Assembly (NCBI RefSeq): GCF_015732185.1
Contig: NZ_WIQM01000008.1
Coordinates: 496,001-560,000 of the forward strand
Origin: Pectinatus haikarae
GTDB taxonomy: Bacteria; Bacillota; Negativicutes; Selenomonadales; Selenomonadaceae
Length of the DNA stretch: 64,000 nucleotides
Reading direction: 5' to 3'
Position 1 is the stretch's first letter, and every line of letters begins with the position of its first letter. A program made the translations under genes and the position numbers. Below, in pieces: positions 1 through 9,272 of this stretch. The notes below the pieces were generated by a model. It had not been told where the DNA came from. It was given only the letters and a program-made list of their open reading frames with translations, and searched no databases.

Positions 1-705
1 TGAAGAAGACAGTTTGTACTCAATGAATTTTACACAATGTGACAACGGAACACTTAAAATAAGATAGAACAATGCCAGATAAGTGTATGCTTCGATAGTA
101 TAAAAGGTTTGCGAGGCAAAAGTCTGTGTACGCAGCAGCAGTTCATTCACGGCGACATAGGCCAGCAGCGAAGTATCCTTGATCATCATGACAAGATAAT
201 TTCCCAGTGAGGGTATTATGCTGCGCAGAGCCTGCGGCATTATTATGCGGAACAGAGCTTCATAACGTCCAAAACCCAAAACGAGAGCGGCTTCTGTCTG
301 TCCCTTGTCGATGGATACTATACCGGCACGTATAACTTCCGACATGTAGCAGCCATAATTGACAGCCAGCCCTGCTATGCCGGCAGTGAGCGGATCTATT
401 TGGACATCTGTTTTATAACCCAGCATGGCGGCAAGAAGATTGATAATAAGCGGGACTACATAATAAATATATACGAGCTGCACAAGCAAAGGGGTACCGC
501 GTATAATTTCCAGAAAAACATACAAAAAGGCTTTTACCGGCTTCCAGGCAAAAAGGCGGCCGATAGCAATGAAAATACCGACAATAGTGGCCAGTATAAA
601 ACCGAAGATCGTAGCTTCCAAAACAACACCGATACCGTGAATCAGTGATGGTACAAGATATTCTGCCGCTGCAGCAAAATGCAGCTGCGAAAGTAAGTTA
701 TTCAT
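1..705 (-). CDS. amino-acid ABC transporter permease (HisM/GlnP type), runs off the left edge
   Basis: Integral membrane subunit of a polar amino-acid importer. Reading leftwards from the ATG at 705 gives 235 open codons with no stop before base 1, so only the extreme C-terminus is missing. The N-terminus [16 protein letters not shown] is followed by hydrophobic segments, then the family signatures RGTPLLVQ and, later, [20 protein letters not shown] (the EAA loop that docks on the ATPase) and [16 protein letters not shown]. The start overlaps the stop of the upstream ATPase gene by 8 nt, with GGAGG 7 nt ahead of the ATG inside that gene, which indicates translational coupling. The substrate is not evident; no binding-protein gene lies in the window, so it may lie beyond the left edge. 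Confidence 0.9.
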   Translation of the reverse strand, partial: MNNLLSQLHFAAAAEYLVPSLIHGIGVVLEATIFGFILATIVGIFIAIGRLFAWKPVKAFLYVFLEIIRGTPLLVQLVYIYYVVPLIINLLAAMLGYKTDVQIDPLTAGIAGLAVNYGCYMSEVIRAGIVSIDKGQTEAALVLGFGRYEALFRIIMPQALRSIIPSLGNYLVMMIKDTSLLAYVAVNELLLRTQTFASQTFYTIEAYTYLALFYLILSVPLSHCVKFIEYKLSSS

Positions 706-1441
706 AGCTTACACCTCCAAGTACTCTGTTTAAAAATTGCTGTGTACGTTCCTGCTTGGGATGGTTGAATATCTCGGCAGGAAGTCCTTCTTCAACAATA
801 TATCCCTTATCCATGAATACGACTCTGTCTGAGACATCTCTTGCAAAGCCCATTTCATGCGTTACCACGACCATAGACATACCGTCTTTTCTAAGATTTT
901 TCATTACGGTAAGCACCTCGCTGACAAGCTCCGGATCAAGGGCGGATGTAGGCTCATCGAAAAGCAGCATCTTTGGCTGCATGGCGAGCGCTCTGGCTAT
1001 GGCCACACGCTGCTGCTGCCCGCCGGAAAGCTGCGATGGATAAGAGTCTGCTTTGTCGGCAAGTCCGACTTTTTCTAAAAGATTACGTGCGATCTCTTCA
1101 GCATCTTTCCGCGCCGTATGTTTGACATGCATCGGTGCATACATAACATTCTTTAGAACGGTAAACATGGGAAACAGATTGAATTTCTGAAAAACCATGC
1201 CGACTTCTCTGCGCAGGCGTTTGCTGTCAAGCTTATTGTCAAGTATAGTTCCATTATAGTAAATCTGTCCTCCTGTGGGTTCTTCCAACAGATTCAGGCA
1301 GCGTAAAAAGGTGCTTTTGCCGGAACCGGATGGGCCGATGATGCAAATTACTTCACCGTCATCAATCCGCATTGTTATGCTTTTCAACACTTCTGTCTTG
1401 CCATAGTTCTTTTTTAGATCAAATATATTGAACATAAACAA
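698..1441 (-). CDS. amino-acid ABC transporter ATP-binding protein (GlnQ/HisP type)
   Basis: Cytoplasmic ATPase of the importer encoded with the adjoining permease. The 247-aa product has a Walker A motif (GPSGSGKST, about residues 36-44), Q-loop (VFQKFNLFP), ABC signature LSGGQQQR, Walker B MLLFDEP and the switch His in VTHEMGFA. Length and motif spacing match the polar amino-acid ATPase family. The ATG at 1441 has a good ribosome site (GAGGTGG) about 6 nt upstream; an ATG two codons later is possible. It is the first gene of the operon, transcribed from the promoter at 1573-1602 through a leader holding a terminator hairpin. Glutamine or another polar amino acid is likely, but the specificity cannot be read from the ATPase. 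Confidence 0.93.
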   Translation of the reverse strand: MFMFNIFDLKKNYGKTEVLKSITMRIDDGEVICIIGPSGSGKSTFLRCLNLLEEPTGGQIYYNGTILDNKLDSKRLRREVGMVFQKFNLFPMFTVLKNVMYAPMHVKHTARKDAEEIARNLLEKVGLADKADSYPSQLSGGQQQRVAIARALAMQPKMLLFDEPTSALDPELVSEVLTVMKNLRKDGMSMVVVTHEMGFARDVSDRVVFMDKGYIVEEGLPAEIFNHPKQERTQQFLNRVLGGVSYE

Positions 1442-1500
1442 CCACCTCTTTACAATAGGAGATAGACAGAATCATATTTCGGCAGCAGCCTGAAATTTAT

Positions 1501-1542
1501 AAAAAAAGAGCACTCATCCCCTGGTACAGGGAATGAGCGCCC
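1501..1542 (-). terminator. attenuator-like terminator in the leader of the amino-acid ABC operon
   Basis: On the minus strand a GC-rich hairpin (arms about 1524-1542 and 1508-1523; core CTCATTCCC against GGGATGAG) is followed at once by seven U. It lies about 25 nt after the predicted transcription start and 60 nt before the ATPase start codon, so it would stop transcription before the genes. No T-box core (TGGNACCGCG) is present in the leader. An upstream gene whose transcript it would end is not obvious: niaR stops at 1796, some 250 nt away and before the promoter. Confidence 0.65.
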
Positions 1543-1572
1543 TTGCTCTGTATATTCTCAATTATTGGGTCT

Positions 1573-1602
1573 ATTCTATCATGTGCCGCCTAAACAAGTC
1601 AA
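1573..1602 (-). promoter_or_regulatory. predicted promoter of the amino-acid ABC operon
   Basis: Minus strand TTGACT, 18-bp spacer, TAGAAT, with start predicted near 1566. It lies in the 354-bp gap 1442-1795. Apart from this promoter and the hairpin the rest of the gap (1603-1795) is very AT-rich and shows no gene or clear structure. Confidence 0.6.
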
Positions 1603-1795
1603 TGTATATAAGCACAATTTTTGAATAAAATTTTGGTATTCTAGCACAATAAACTAATATATTTAGCTGATATGCCATTAATATATAATAAATATAATTT
1701 TTAAATGCTAAATTGTTTTTGAGGAAATACTGACAGCAGGATTTTTATATATATTTTGTAAAAATGTTTCACAGACAGAGCGGCAATGCCGATGA

Positions 1796-2323
1796 TCATA
1801 TCTGTTCATAGGGAAGTATTTCCGCCAGATATCCTTTTTTGTGCAGAGCTGATTCTATTTCTGCCAGCGCTTCCTGTGAATCTGCAGATACAGTGTGAAA
1901 GTGATATCCTGAGGTTATATTCATCAGCGGTGTGGATTTTCCCATCTTTATATCCTGCATGAAATTATTCACGTCACGCCGGCTGTGGATATTAAGCCGG
2001 GCGAGCATTTTACCGTATACTCTGTGGTTGATAATAACATCAACTACGGTTCCGCCCAGATCAACTATGGTTTTCAGCTCGTCCTCGGTCTGCTCATTGC
2101 TGTGCTGCATTTTTAGAATACGTGTGAACTTGTGTGCAGTGCTGAAGATATACCCTCTGTTTGTTGCCAGCACAGGATATTCCTGTGCTCTTAAAAGAGC
2201 AATATCCTGTACGACTACTTGTCTGCTGACACCGGTCAGCTTGCCCAGCGCACCTCCGGACAAAGGTTCATTGGAATTTTTGATAGCATCTATAATGATT
2301 TTTCTGCGTTCTTCTCCAGTCAT
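1796..2323 (-). CDS. niaR: NiaR-type transcriptional repressor of NAD synthesis
   Basis: Nicotinate-responsive repressor, 175 aa. Residues about 5-60 form an HTH_11-type winged helix (GGALGKLTGVSRQVVVQDIA). The rest is the 3H domain, named for conserved histidines, seen here in INHRVYGK, IHSRRDV and GYHFHT; in the family it binds nicotinic acid. The start at 2323 was chosen because GGAGG lies 7 nt upstream; an in-frame ATG 12 codons earlier has no such site. It is the last gene of nadA-nadB-nadC-niaR, 60 nt after nadC, which suggests it autoregulates the operon it ends. B. subtilis YrxA/NiaR is the characterised relative. Confidence 0.9.
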   Translation of the reverse strand: MTGEERRKIIIDAIKNSNEPLSGGALGKLTGVSRQVVVQDIALLRAQEYPVLATNRGYIFSTAHKFTRILKMQHSNEQTEDELKTIVDLGGTVVDVIINHRVYGKMLARLNIHSRRDVNNFMQDIKMGKSTPLMNITSGYHFHTVSADSQEALAEIESALHKKGYLAEILPYEQI

Positions 2324-2383
2324 TATTTTTCCTCCCTCTTTGATCAGTGAATTACGCAAGCATAGGCTGACGATCCGAAAGTT

Positions 2384-3235
2384 TCAAAGAATGTGCAGAT
2401 TTTTCAAGCTCAAATCTAAAATGGGGGCGGAATGCGTCAGCGCGCCGCTTGATATATAGTCTACACCAACAGACAGTATTTTTTCAATATTTTCTCTTGT
2501 TATGTTGCCCGAACATTCCGTTTCGGCCCGTCCTGCGATAAAATCTACAGCTTTTTTCATTTCCTCGGCGGGCATATTATCAAGCATTATTATGTCGGCT
2601 CCCGCCCTTACCGCTTCTTTTACCATTTCCATATTTTCCGTCTCTATTTCTATCTTACGGACAAACGGCGCGTATTTTCTTGCCGCGGCAACAGCAGCGG
2701 ATACACTGCCGGCTGCGCCTATATGGTTATCCTTGATCAGAACACCGTCCGATAAATTATAACGGTGATTGAAGCCGCCGCCCACTCTGACAGCGTATTT
2801 TTCAAAGATACGCATACACGGTGTAGTTTTTCTCGTATCCAGCAGTTTTGTCCGGCTTCCTTTAAAAAGGGCAGCCACTGAAGCCGTATATGTGGCAATG
2901 CCGCTCATTCGCTGGAGATAATTAAGGGCTGTTCTTTCACCGGAAAGGAGCACACGCGCATCACCGGTTATATCGGCGATTTTACTTCCCTTGACTGCAC
3001 GGCAGCCGTCTTCTGCATAAAAAATTATTTGTGTCAACGGATCAAGCAAATGAAAAACACGTTCAAAAACACAAAGCCCCGCGAGTATACCGTCCTCTTT
3101 GCAAATCAATTGTGCAGAAGCTTTTTTGTATACGGGCATGACTGCGTTGGTAGATACATCTTCGCTGCTTATGTCTTCTTCCAGCGCTAATTTTATATAT
3201 TTGTCGGCAACGGTACGCATTGTAATATCATTCAT
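2384..3235 (-). CDS. nadC: quinolinate (nicotinate-nucleotide) phosphoribosyltransferase
   Basis: Converts quinolinate and PRPP to nicotinate mononucleotide, CO2 and PPi, the third step of de novo NAD synthesis. The 283-aa protein shows the hallmarks LALEEDISSEDV, LNYLQRMSGIATYT, DTRKTTPCMR, VGGGFNHRYNLSDGVLIKDNH (positions about 150-170) and IMLDNM near the C-terminus. The start at 3235 overlaps the nadB stop (TAATG), with AGGGG 11 nt upstream; the ATG nine bases earlier would sit almost on that ribosome site. It lies in the nadABC-niaR operon. Confidence 0.95.
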   Translation of the reverse strand: MNDITMRTVADKYIKLALEEDISSEDVSTNAVMPVYKKASAQLICKEDGILAGLCVFERVFHLLDPLTQIIFYAEDGCRAVKGSKIADITGDARVLLSGERTALNYLQRMSGIATYTASVAALFKGSRTKLLDTRKTTPCMRIFEKYAVRVGGGFNHRYNLSDGVLIKDNHIGAAGSVSAAVAAARKYAPFVRKIEIETENMEMVKEAVRAGADIIMLDNMPAEEMKKAVDFIAGRAETECSGNITRENIEKILSVGVDYISSGALTHSAPILDLSLKNLHIL

Positions 3236-4419
3236 TATATACATTTCCCCTGGTTTATTCTATGACTGATTTCCTTAGCGGCACGTTTGGCAAAAACAAG
3301 ACTTTCAAGCAGGCTGTTGCTCGCCAGTCTGTTTTTCCCATGCACTCCGTTGCAGCTTGTTTCTCCCACTGCAAAAAGATTTGGCATAGTTGTTTCAGAG
3401 TTGCTGTCTACATGCACGCCACCCATGAAATAGTGCTGGGCGGGCACTATGGGGATAGGCTCTTTCAGGATGTTATAGCCTTCTTCCAGACATTTTTCAT
3501 AAATATGCGGAAAGTGTTCTTTGATCACTTTTTCCGGTACTTTTGCAAAGGACATCCAGACATGCTGGGAACCTTCTTTTTGCATTTCCTTGTAAATCGC
3601 TGCCGAAACCACATCACGGGGCAGAAGCTCATCTACGAAACGTTCACCGCGGCTGTTGAGCAATACAGCATTTTCCCCACGTGCCGATTCGGATATAAGA
3701 AAACTGCGTCCGTTGTTTTTACTATACAAACTGGTCGGATGTATCTGTACATAATCCATATGCTCGAGCGCAACGCCGTGCTCTTTTGCTATACGGCAGC
3801 CGTCTCCTGTCAGGTGAGGAAAATTGGTCGAATGTTCATAAAGGCCGCCTATCCCTCCTGTGGCCATGACTACATATGGAGAGGATATAATAAGTTCTTC
3901 ATCATCCTGCATGGCTTTTATGCCGGTACATATGCCCTTTTTTTCCTGAATATCGGTCATAGTAGTGTATTCAAGAATATCCACGTTGGGCAGCTCTTTT
4001 ACCTTTTCTAAAAGGACCGTAGTGATTTCTTTGCCGGTGACATCTTCATGAAAGCAAATACGCGGACGTGAATGAGCACCCTCGCGAGTATACTTGAGCG
4101 AGCCGTCATTGTTTTTTTCGAAACGCACGCCAAGTTCCAGCAGATCATTGATGATGCTTCGGCTTGAGCTGATCATAATACCGACACTTTCTTTACGGTT
4201 TTCATAATGTCCGGCCTTCATCGTATCTTCAAAATAAGCATCATAATCATTTTCGTCATGAAGAACGCATATGCCGCCCTGTGCAAGCATCGAATCACTG
4301 CTCGCAACATCACTTTTTGTTATTATAAGTATATTTTTATTGTGCGGCATGTTTAAGGCAGTATAAAGTCCGCCAACACCGCAGCCTGCTATTGCAACAT
4401 CATATGCTGTTTTTTTCAT
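3235..4419 (-). CDS. nadB: L-aspartate oxidase, short form
   Basis: FAD enzyme oxidising L-aspartate to iminoaspartate for quinolinate synthase. The N-terminal dinucleotide fold is GCGVGGLYTALNM. SDSMLAQGGICVLHDENDY, ATGGIGGLYEHSTNFPHLTGDG, HPTSLY, ARGENAVLLNSRGERFVDE and HYFMGGVHVD are typical of NadB. At 394 aa it is more than 100 residues shorter than E. coli NadB and ends just after the FAD-binding GKNRLASNSLLESLVFAKRAA segment, so the C-terminal helical domain is missing; short forms are known in other Firmicutes. There are 14 nt between the nadA stop and this ATG. Confidence 0.94.
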   Translation of the reverse strand: MKKTAYDVAIAGCGVGGLYTALNMPHNKNILIITKSDVASSDSMLAQGGICVLHDENDYDAYFEDTMKAGHYENRKESVGIMISSSRSIINDLLELGVRFEKNNDGSLKYTREGAHSRPRICFHEDVTGKEITTVLLEKVKELPNVDILEYTTMTDIQEKKGICTGIKAMQDDEELIISSPYVVMATGGIGGLYEHSTNFPHLTGDGCRIAKEHGVALEHMDYVQIHPTSLYSKNNGRSFLISESARGENAVLLNSRGERFVDELLPRDVVSAAIYKEMQKEGSQHVWMSFAKVPEKVIKEHFPHIYEKCLEEGYNILKEPIPIVPAQHYFMGGVHVDSNSETTMPNLFAVGETSCNGVHGKNRLASNSLLESLVFAKRAAKEISHRINQGKCI

Positions 4420-4433
4420 TGTTGTTTTTCTCC

Positions 4434-5336
4434 TTATGCCAATTCCAGCATTCTGACCAATGTCCTGCGTGCTGGTTCGATCAGCTCTTCAGCGACATGA
4501 ACAGAATTACTGCCGTTTTTTAACACTTTGACAACACTGTCCAAAGTATTTAGTTTCATGTTCAGGCATTTGGGAACGGTGTCGGGAAAGTAATAGTTTT
4601 TTTTCGCATTTGCCAGTTTCAGTTTATGCATTATGCCGATCTCTGTGGCTATAATAAATTCCGTGTTATGGTTCTGCGCCGCATAATTTAAAATGCCGCT
4701 TGTCGAACCTATATAATCGGCAGTGTTTATAATTTCTTCGTTGCACTCGGGATGTGCAAGCACAGCTGCATTCGGATGAGCTTTTTTCAGGGCAAGGATT
4801 TCCTGTATACGCATATGTTCATGGATCGGACAAAATCCGTCATTGAAGATAAAGTTTTTTTCTGGTACCTGCATTGCTACATGACGGCCAAGATTTTTAT
4901 CAGGAATAAATAAAATATTTTTATTTGGCAATTTTTGTACTATATTTACGGCATTGGATGAAGTGACGCATACATCAGAGCATACTTTTGTCTCTGTTGT
5001 CGAGTTGATATAGCAGACGACAGCAAGATCTTCAAATTTATTCCTGCACTCTTTTATAAATTCATTGTCAATCATATGTGCCATAAAACAGTCGGCACGA
5101 TCGTCCGGCATCAGTACGTCTTTTTGCGGATTAAGTATTTTGGCGCATTCACCCATGAATTTTACGCCGGCGAAGACTATCGTGCTGCATTTTATACCGG
5201 CGGCAATTTTGCTTAGGTAAAAGGAATCACCAACATAATCGGCCACATCCTGCACTTCGGGTGCTGCATAATAATGTGCCAGGATAACGGCGTTCCTTTG
5301 TTTTTTCAGTGCTGTTAGATCTTCATCATTAATCAT
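4434..5336 (-). CDS. nadA: quinolinate synthase
   Basis: Condenses iminoaspartate with dihydroxyacetone phosphate to quinolinate using a [4Fe-4S] cluster. The 300-aa protein has AVILAHYYAAPEVQDVADYVGDS near the start and three conserved Cys as cluster ligands in FMGECAKIL, KVCSDVCVTSSNA and AHPECNEE. The open frame continues 23 codons further upstream to an ATG at 5405, but that ATG lies at or before the transcription start expected from the promoter at 5408-5436, and it has no ribosome site. The ATG at 5336 has GGAGAG 6 nt upstream, so 5336 is preferred. First gene of the NAD operon. Confidence 0.95.
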   Translation of the reverse strand: MINDEDLTALKKQRNAVILAHYYAAPEVQDVADYVGDSFYLSKIAAGIKCSTIVFAGVKFMGECAKILNPQKDVLMPDDRADCFMAHMIDNEFIKECRNKFEDLAVVCYINSTTETKVCSDVCVTSSNAVNIVQKLPNKNILFIPDKNLGRHVAMQVPEKNFIFNDGFCPIHEHMRIQEILALKKAHPNAAVLAHPECNEEIINTADYIGSTSGILNYAAQNHNTEFIIATEIGIMHKLKLANAKKNYYFPDTVPKCLNMKLNTLDSVVKVLKNGSNSVHVAEELIEPARRTLVRMLELA

Positions 5337-5407
5337 CGGCTTCTCTCCAATTTGCCTGTCAAAAGTTTGGCAGAAATTATTTATCTGCTTTTCAGATATT
5401 AACATGC

Positions 5408-5436
5408 AGTATAACAGATAATTTTACATGTGACAA
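5408..5436 (-). promoter_or_regulatory. promoter of the nadABC-niaR operon
   Basis: Minus strand TTGTCA (5431-5436), 17-bp spacer, TATACT (5408-5413). A direct repeat ACAGATAA (plus-strand 5414-5421 and 5438-5445) flanks the -35 box and enters the spacer. It could be part of the NiaR operator; this is inference from position only. Confidence 0.65.
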
Positions 5437-5485
5437 GACAGATAAAAAGAAGAAATACCGGAGTTTCTTAAATTCATTTATTAGC

Positions 5486-5514
5486 TTGATAAGTAAATTT
5501 ATTTGCGTTATACT
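5486..5514 (+). promoter_or_regulatory. predicted promoter of the Fe-alcohol dehydrogenase gene
   Basis: TTGATA, 17-bp spacer, TATACT in the AT-rich intergenic region between divergent nadA and the dehydrogenase gene. Predicted start near 5521, leaving a leader of about 87 nt with no obvious structure. Confidence 0.6.
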
Positions 5515-5607
5515 ATCTTTAATTAAACTTTATTTATATTTTTTTATGTTGTATTAAGATTTTTAAGAAAATTGTATATTTTTTTATTTTAGAGAGGAGA
5601 ACTTGTA

Positions 5608-6759
5608 ATGATATGCAGAACAATATTAAATGAAACGTCTTATTTCGGGGAGGGTGCTATAACAAAAATAGCCGATGAAATAAAGAGCCGCGGCTTGAAA
5701 AAAATCATGCTTGTTACTGATAAGGATCTGCTGGAATTCAAAGTTGCCACTAAAGTATGCTCTGTTATGGATGATGCAGATATCGCATATGAAATATATG
5801 ATAAGATAAAGGCAAACCCGACTATCAAAAACGTTACTGAAGGTGTTGAATTTTGCAGAGACTGCAGGGCGGATGCCATTGTGGCTGTGGGCGGCGGCAG
5901 TGCAATAGATACGAGCAAAGCGGTTGCTGTTATTATAAAAAATCCTGAATTCGCCGATGTCAGAAGTCTTGAGGGAGCTTCTCCTACGAAACATAAGTGC
6001 CTGCCTATTATAGCTGTTTCCACAACTTCAGGAACAGCCGCTGAAGTAACGATAAATTATGTTATCACAGATGAGGAAAAAAATCGTAAATTTGTCTGTA
6101 CCGATCCCCATGATATTCCAGTTGTTGCCATAATAGATCCGGATATGACAGCATCCATGCCTGCAAAGCTTTGCGCTGCAACGGGCATGGATGCTCTGGT
6201 GCATGCTATCGAGGGTTATATAACAAAAGGAGCTTGGGAACTTACTGACATGATGCATTTAAAAGCCATTGAAATAATTTCCCGCTCTCTGCGCGGCTCA
6301 GTAAAAGGTGAACCAAAAGGACGGGCGGATATGGCACTTGGCCAATATATAGCAGGCATGGGTTTTTCCAATGTCGGACTCGGGATAGTGCACTCGATGG
6401 CCCACCCCCTGAGTGCTGTTTACGATACACCGCATGGTGTTGCCTGTGCGATGCTGCTCACACCTGTTCTTAAATTCAATGCTGAGGCGACCGGTGAAAA
6501 ATATCGTACAGTGGCGAAAGCTATGGGCGTGAAAAAAACGAAGGATATGAGTATAAAAGAGGCCCGCAAAGAGTGTATCGCCGCAGTGGAAAAACTCAGC
6601 GCCGATGTCGGTATCCCGCAAAAACTGAGTGAGCTGGGAATCAAGGAGAAAGACATAAAGTTCCTTGCAGAATCGGCAATGGCGGATGCCTGTACACCAG
6701 GCAATCCTCGGGACGCTTCACTTAAAGAAATAGAAAATCTATATAGATCAATATTGTAA
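5608..6759 (+). CDS. iron-containing alcohol dehydrogenase (group III)
   Basis: NAD(P)-dependent, metal-using dehydrogenase of 383 aa. The nucleotide-binding segment AIVAVGGGSAIDTSKA lies near residue 95, STTSGTAAEVT near 138, and the metal site is formed by the conserved GMDALVHAIEGY (Asp and His) and by the later HPLSAVYDTPHGVACA (two His). Length and motifs fit the FucO/butanol dehydrogenase/1,3-propanediol dehydrogenase group; the substrate (aldehyde reduction in fermentation is usual) cannot be told. GAGAGGAG lies 7 nt before the ATG. It appears monocistronic, with its own promoter and no clear terminator in 6760-6885, which is AT-rich and otherwise featureless. Confidence 0.93.
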   Translation: MICRTILNETSYFGEGAITKIADEIKSRGLKKIMLVTDKDLLEFKVATKVCSVMDDADIAYEIYDKIKANPTIKNVTEGVEFCRDCRADAIVAVGGGSAIDTSKAVAVIIKNPEFADVRSLEGASPTKHKCLPIIAVSTTSGTAAEVTINYVITDEEKNRKFVCTDPHDIPVVAIIDPDMTASMPAKLCAATGMDALVHAIEGYITKGAWELTDMMHLKAIEIISRSLRGSVKGEPKGRADMALGQYIAGMGFSNVGLGIVHSMAHPLSAVYDTPHGVACAMLLTPVLKFNAEATGEKYRTVAKAMGVKKTKDMSIKEARKECIAAVEKLSADVGIPQKLSELGIKEKDIKFLAESAMADACTPGNPRDASLKEIENLYRSIL

Positions 6760-6885
6760 TTTTCGATCATAAAACAACATTTAAAAAAAGCTTTAGAAAT
6801 AATATCATAAAAAGTTTTAAATTGTTTTTAATTTTAAGATACGCATATAAATGGATTTTTTTTGTAATTTTGTATACAAAATTAC

Positions 6886-6914
6886 TTGCCAAAGTTATTT
6901 TCATGTGCTATTGT
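6886..6914 (+). promoter_or_regulatory. predicted promoter of the leuA T-box transcript
   Basis: TTGCCA, 17-bp spacer, TATTGT, just upstream of the T-box leader. The -10 is imperfect; TATAAA a few bases further on gives a poorer spacing. Confidence 0.4.
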
Positions 6915-7215
6915 ATAAAGCATACGAAAAATGCGTTGCAAAGGAATAGTAATACCTGCAAAAACTACCAGAGAGTTGCTGTGCGGTGAAAAGCAATAGT
7001 CTGACCAGGTATGAACTCGCCTTGAAGCAGCTGGCTGAAATGATACAGAGTAGGTGCAGACGGGGATCCGGCCGTTAAAACGGAAAGATATAACATCACG
7101 TTTTTAGTGATGCGTATCTGTAAAAGTGCATACCGTTTTTTTACGGTGTGAATTTGAGTGGTACCGCGAAAGCATAGCCTTTCGTCTCTTGCAAAGAGAC
7201 GAAAGGCTTTTTTAT
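6915..7215 (+). ncRNA. T-box leader, leucine specifier, upstream of leuA
   Basis: tRNA-sensing leader. The T-box core TGGTACCGCG is at 7159-7168 and is followed by the terminator hairpin AGCCTTTCGTCTCTT / AAGAGACGAAAGGCT with U run (7176-7215). In Stem I a perfect stem ATACCTG (6952-6958) / CAGGTAT (7006-7012) stands above the specifier loop, which reads GAA-CTC-G; the CTC at 7016-7018 is a Leu codon. The stem tip contains GGTGAAAAGC, matching the usual GGTG-AAGC loop. TGGT in the bulge pairs with discriminator A, as in tRNA-Leu. Uncharged tRNA-Leu should permit leuA expression. Confidence 0.92.
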
Positions 7216-7438
7216 TTGTAAAAATTTCTTTTGCCAAAGAGTGCAGCCGAAACCTCACCATCGCTGCACAACTTTAGCCAAGCCTGTTTTGCATATGCAT
7301 ATACACCCCCGCCAGAGGTGTAGCATCCGTGTATTCAAATGCCTGTCTGCACCTGTTGATCAGAAATTTTTCGTAATAAATTCCTGCTGGAATCACAAGA
7401 CGGTGCATTTTTCAGAAATATTTTAGGAGGATCTAATC

Positions 7439-9106
7439 ATGTCGAAAATGAACGTCGAAAAGTATACAAAAAACTATTTTATGCCTCCGCAAATTGATAT
7501 GAGCTGGGCTTTTAAAGAACATCCCGGCAAGGCACCTGTCTGGTGCAGTGTTGATTTGCGCGATGGCAATCAGGCACTTGTGATTCCTATGAGTCTTGAT
7601 GAAAAGATAGAATTTTACAAAATGCTTTTAAAAATTGGATTTAAGGAAATTGAAGTAGGTTTTCCTGCGGCTTCAGAAACAGAGTATGAATTTCTTCGTA
7701 CACTTGTCGAAAAAGACCTTATCCCCGACGATGTCACAGTGCAAGTATTGACACAGGCACGCGAGCATATAATAAAGAGGACTTTTGAGGCATTGGATGG
7801 TGTGAAGAATGCCGTTGTTCATGTTTATAATTCTACCTCCGTGGCTCAGCGGGAACAAGTTTTTAAGAAATCCAGAGAAAATATAAAAAAAATAGCTGTC
7901 AATGGTGCTGTAATGCTTAAAGAACTTACTGAAGCAGCGGGACAGAGCTATCGCTTTGAATACTCTCCCGAAAGTTTCACAGGAACGGAAGTGGATTATG
8001 CCTGCGAGGTCTGCAATGCTGTTTTAGATATATGGCAGCCCACAGCTGACAAAAAATCCATCATAAATCTTCCGTCTACTGTGCAAATGTCCATGCCTCA
8101 TATTTATGCGGCTCAGATCGCTTATATGTCACAAAATCTTAAATATCGTGATAATGTAGTTTTATCTCTGCATCCGCATAATGACCGAGGCACCGGTGTG
8201 GCGGATTCGGAAATGGGACTTTTGGCGGGTGCTGACAGAATAGAAGGTACGCTTTTCGGCAATGGTGAACGCACCGGCAATGCCGATATTGTCACCATTG
8301 CGATGAATATGGCGGCGCTGGGGATAGATCCGCAGCTTGATTTCAGCAATATGCCGGAAATAATAAATCTGTATGAAAGCGTGACACGCATGCACGTATA
8401 TGACCGGCAGCCTTATTCAGGGAGTCTTGTTTTTGCCGCATTTTCCGGTTCACATCAGGATGCCATAGCCAAGGGAATGAAATGGCGGGAAAAAGAAAAA
8501 CCGGCTCATTGGACGGTTCCTTATCTGCTGATAGATCCAAAAGATATCGGCAGGGAATACGACGGAGATGTTATCCGGATCAATAGTCAGTCCGGTAAAG
8601 GCGGCGTGGCTTATATAATGGAACAGAAGTACGGTCTTGATATGCCGAAAAAGATGCGCGAGGATTTCGGTTACTGTGTTAAGGATATTTCGGATCGAAA
8701 GCATAAGGAGCTTCTGCCGGATGAAATTTATAAAATATTTCATGATTTTTACGTTAACATCGAAGCCCCGCTTTCTCTTATTGATTTTAAACTCAATAAA
8801 ACAGCGGATGGAATGCGGAACGGAACAGTACACTTATATATCAACGGCAATGAAAAATGTCTGTCTGCGCAAGGCAACGGCAGGCTTGATGCTGTCAGCA
8901 ACGCCTTACAGAAAGAGCTTAAAATCAATTACAGCAATTTGATCTACAGTGAGCATGCCATGGAGATCGGTTCAAGTTCAAGGGCAATGGCGTATATAGG
9001 CATAACTGGAGAAAACGGCAAAAATGTATGGGGTGCAGGTATGGATACTGACATAATAACAGCGTCAGTCAAAGCGCTGATAAGCGCAGTCAATAAATTG
9101 CTGTAA
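7439..9106 (+). CDS. leuA: 2-isopropylmalate synthase (long LeuA2 type)
   Basis: Condenses acetyl-CoA with 2-ketoisovalerate, the committed step of leucine synthesis. The 555-aa protein has the TIM-barrel HMGL-like catalytic start CSVDLRDGNQALVIPMS (about 35-52), the metal-binding LHPHNDRGTG (about 243-252), GNGERTGNADIVT, and a C-terminal regulatory domain (from about 430). MPPQIDMSWAF at the N-terminus marks the LeuA2 subfamily. AGGAGG lies 8 nt before the ATG. The 223 nt between the T-box terminator and this start contain no convincing gene; GTGCAGC/GCTGCAC (7231-7269) and ACACC/GGTGT (near 7302-7320) could form hairpins. Expression follows tRNA-Leu charging through the T-box. Confidence 0.96.
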   Translation: MSKMNVEKYTKNYFMPPQIDMSWAFKEHPGKAPVWCSVDLRDGNQALVIPMSLDEKIEFYKMLLKIGFKEIEVGFPAASETEYEFLRTLVEKDLIPDDVTVQVLTQAREHIIKRTFEALDGVKNAVVHVYNSTSVAQREQVFKKSRENIKKIAVNGAVMLKELTEAAGQSYRFEYSPESFTGTEVDYACEVCNAVLDIWQPTADKKSIINLPSTVQMSMPHIYAAQIAYMSQNLKYRDNVVLSLHPHNDRGTGVADSEMGLLAGADRIEGTLFGNGERTGNADIVTIAMNMAALGIDPQLDFSNMPEIINLYESVTRMHVYDRQPYSGSLVFAAFSGSHQDAIAKGMKWREKEKPAHWTVPYLLIDPKDIGREYDGDVIRINSQSGKGGVAYIMEQKYGLDMPKKMREDFGYCVKDISDRKHKELLPDEIYKIFHDFYVNIEAPLSLIDFKLNKTADGMRNGTVHLYINGNEKCLSAQGNGRLDAVSNALQKELKINYSNLIYSEHAMEIGSSSRAMAYIGITGENGKNVWGAGMDTDIITASVKALISAVNKLL

Positions 9107-9272
9107 GCGGAAAATTGTGCAGTTAAATTTTTATTCTAAGGGATATTTTTCCAAATAACATATTTTATTGGACATCATATACTGCTTGTTATTATAATTT
9201 TCGGATTACAATTTTACATGCGGTTTACTATAAAACTAAGAGCATATTCTTTTAATTATTTAAAAATGCATC

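Noticed and set aside
400-648. 82-aa frame on the plus strand
   Set aside because: It lies antisense to the clear ABC permease gene, has no family match and no ribosome site.
1442-1570. T-box or known riboswitch in the ABC importer leader
   Set aside because: No TGGNACCGCG core and no Stem I; the leader before the terminator is only about 25 nt long.
5337-5405. Longer nadA start at 5405
   Set aside because: The ATG is at or before the predicted transcription start (about 5401) of the promoter at 5408-5436.
7241-7426. 61-aa frame between the T-box terminator and leuA
   Set aside because: No ribosome site or recognisable motif; composition like an untranslated leader. It could be a leader peptide but nothing supports that.
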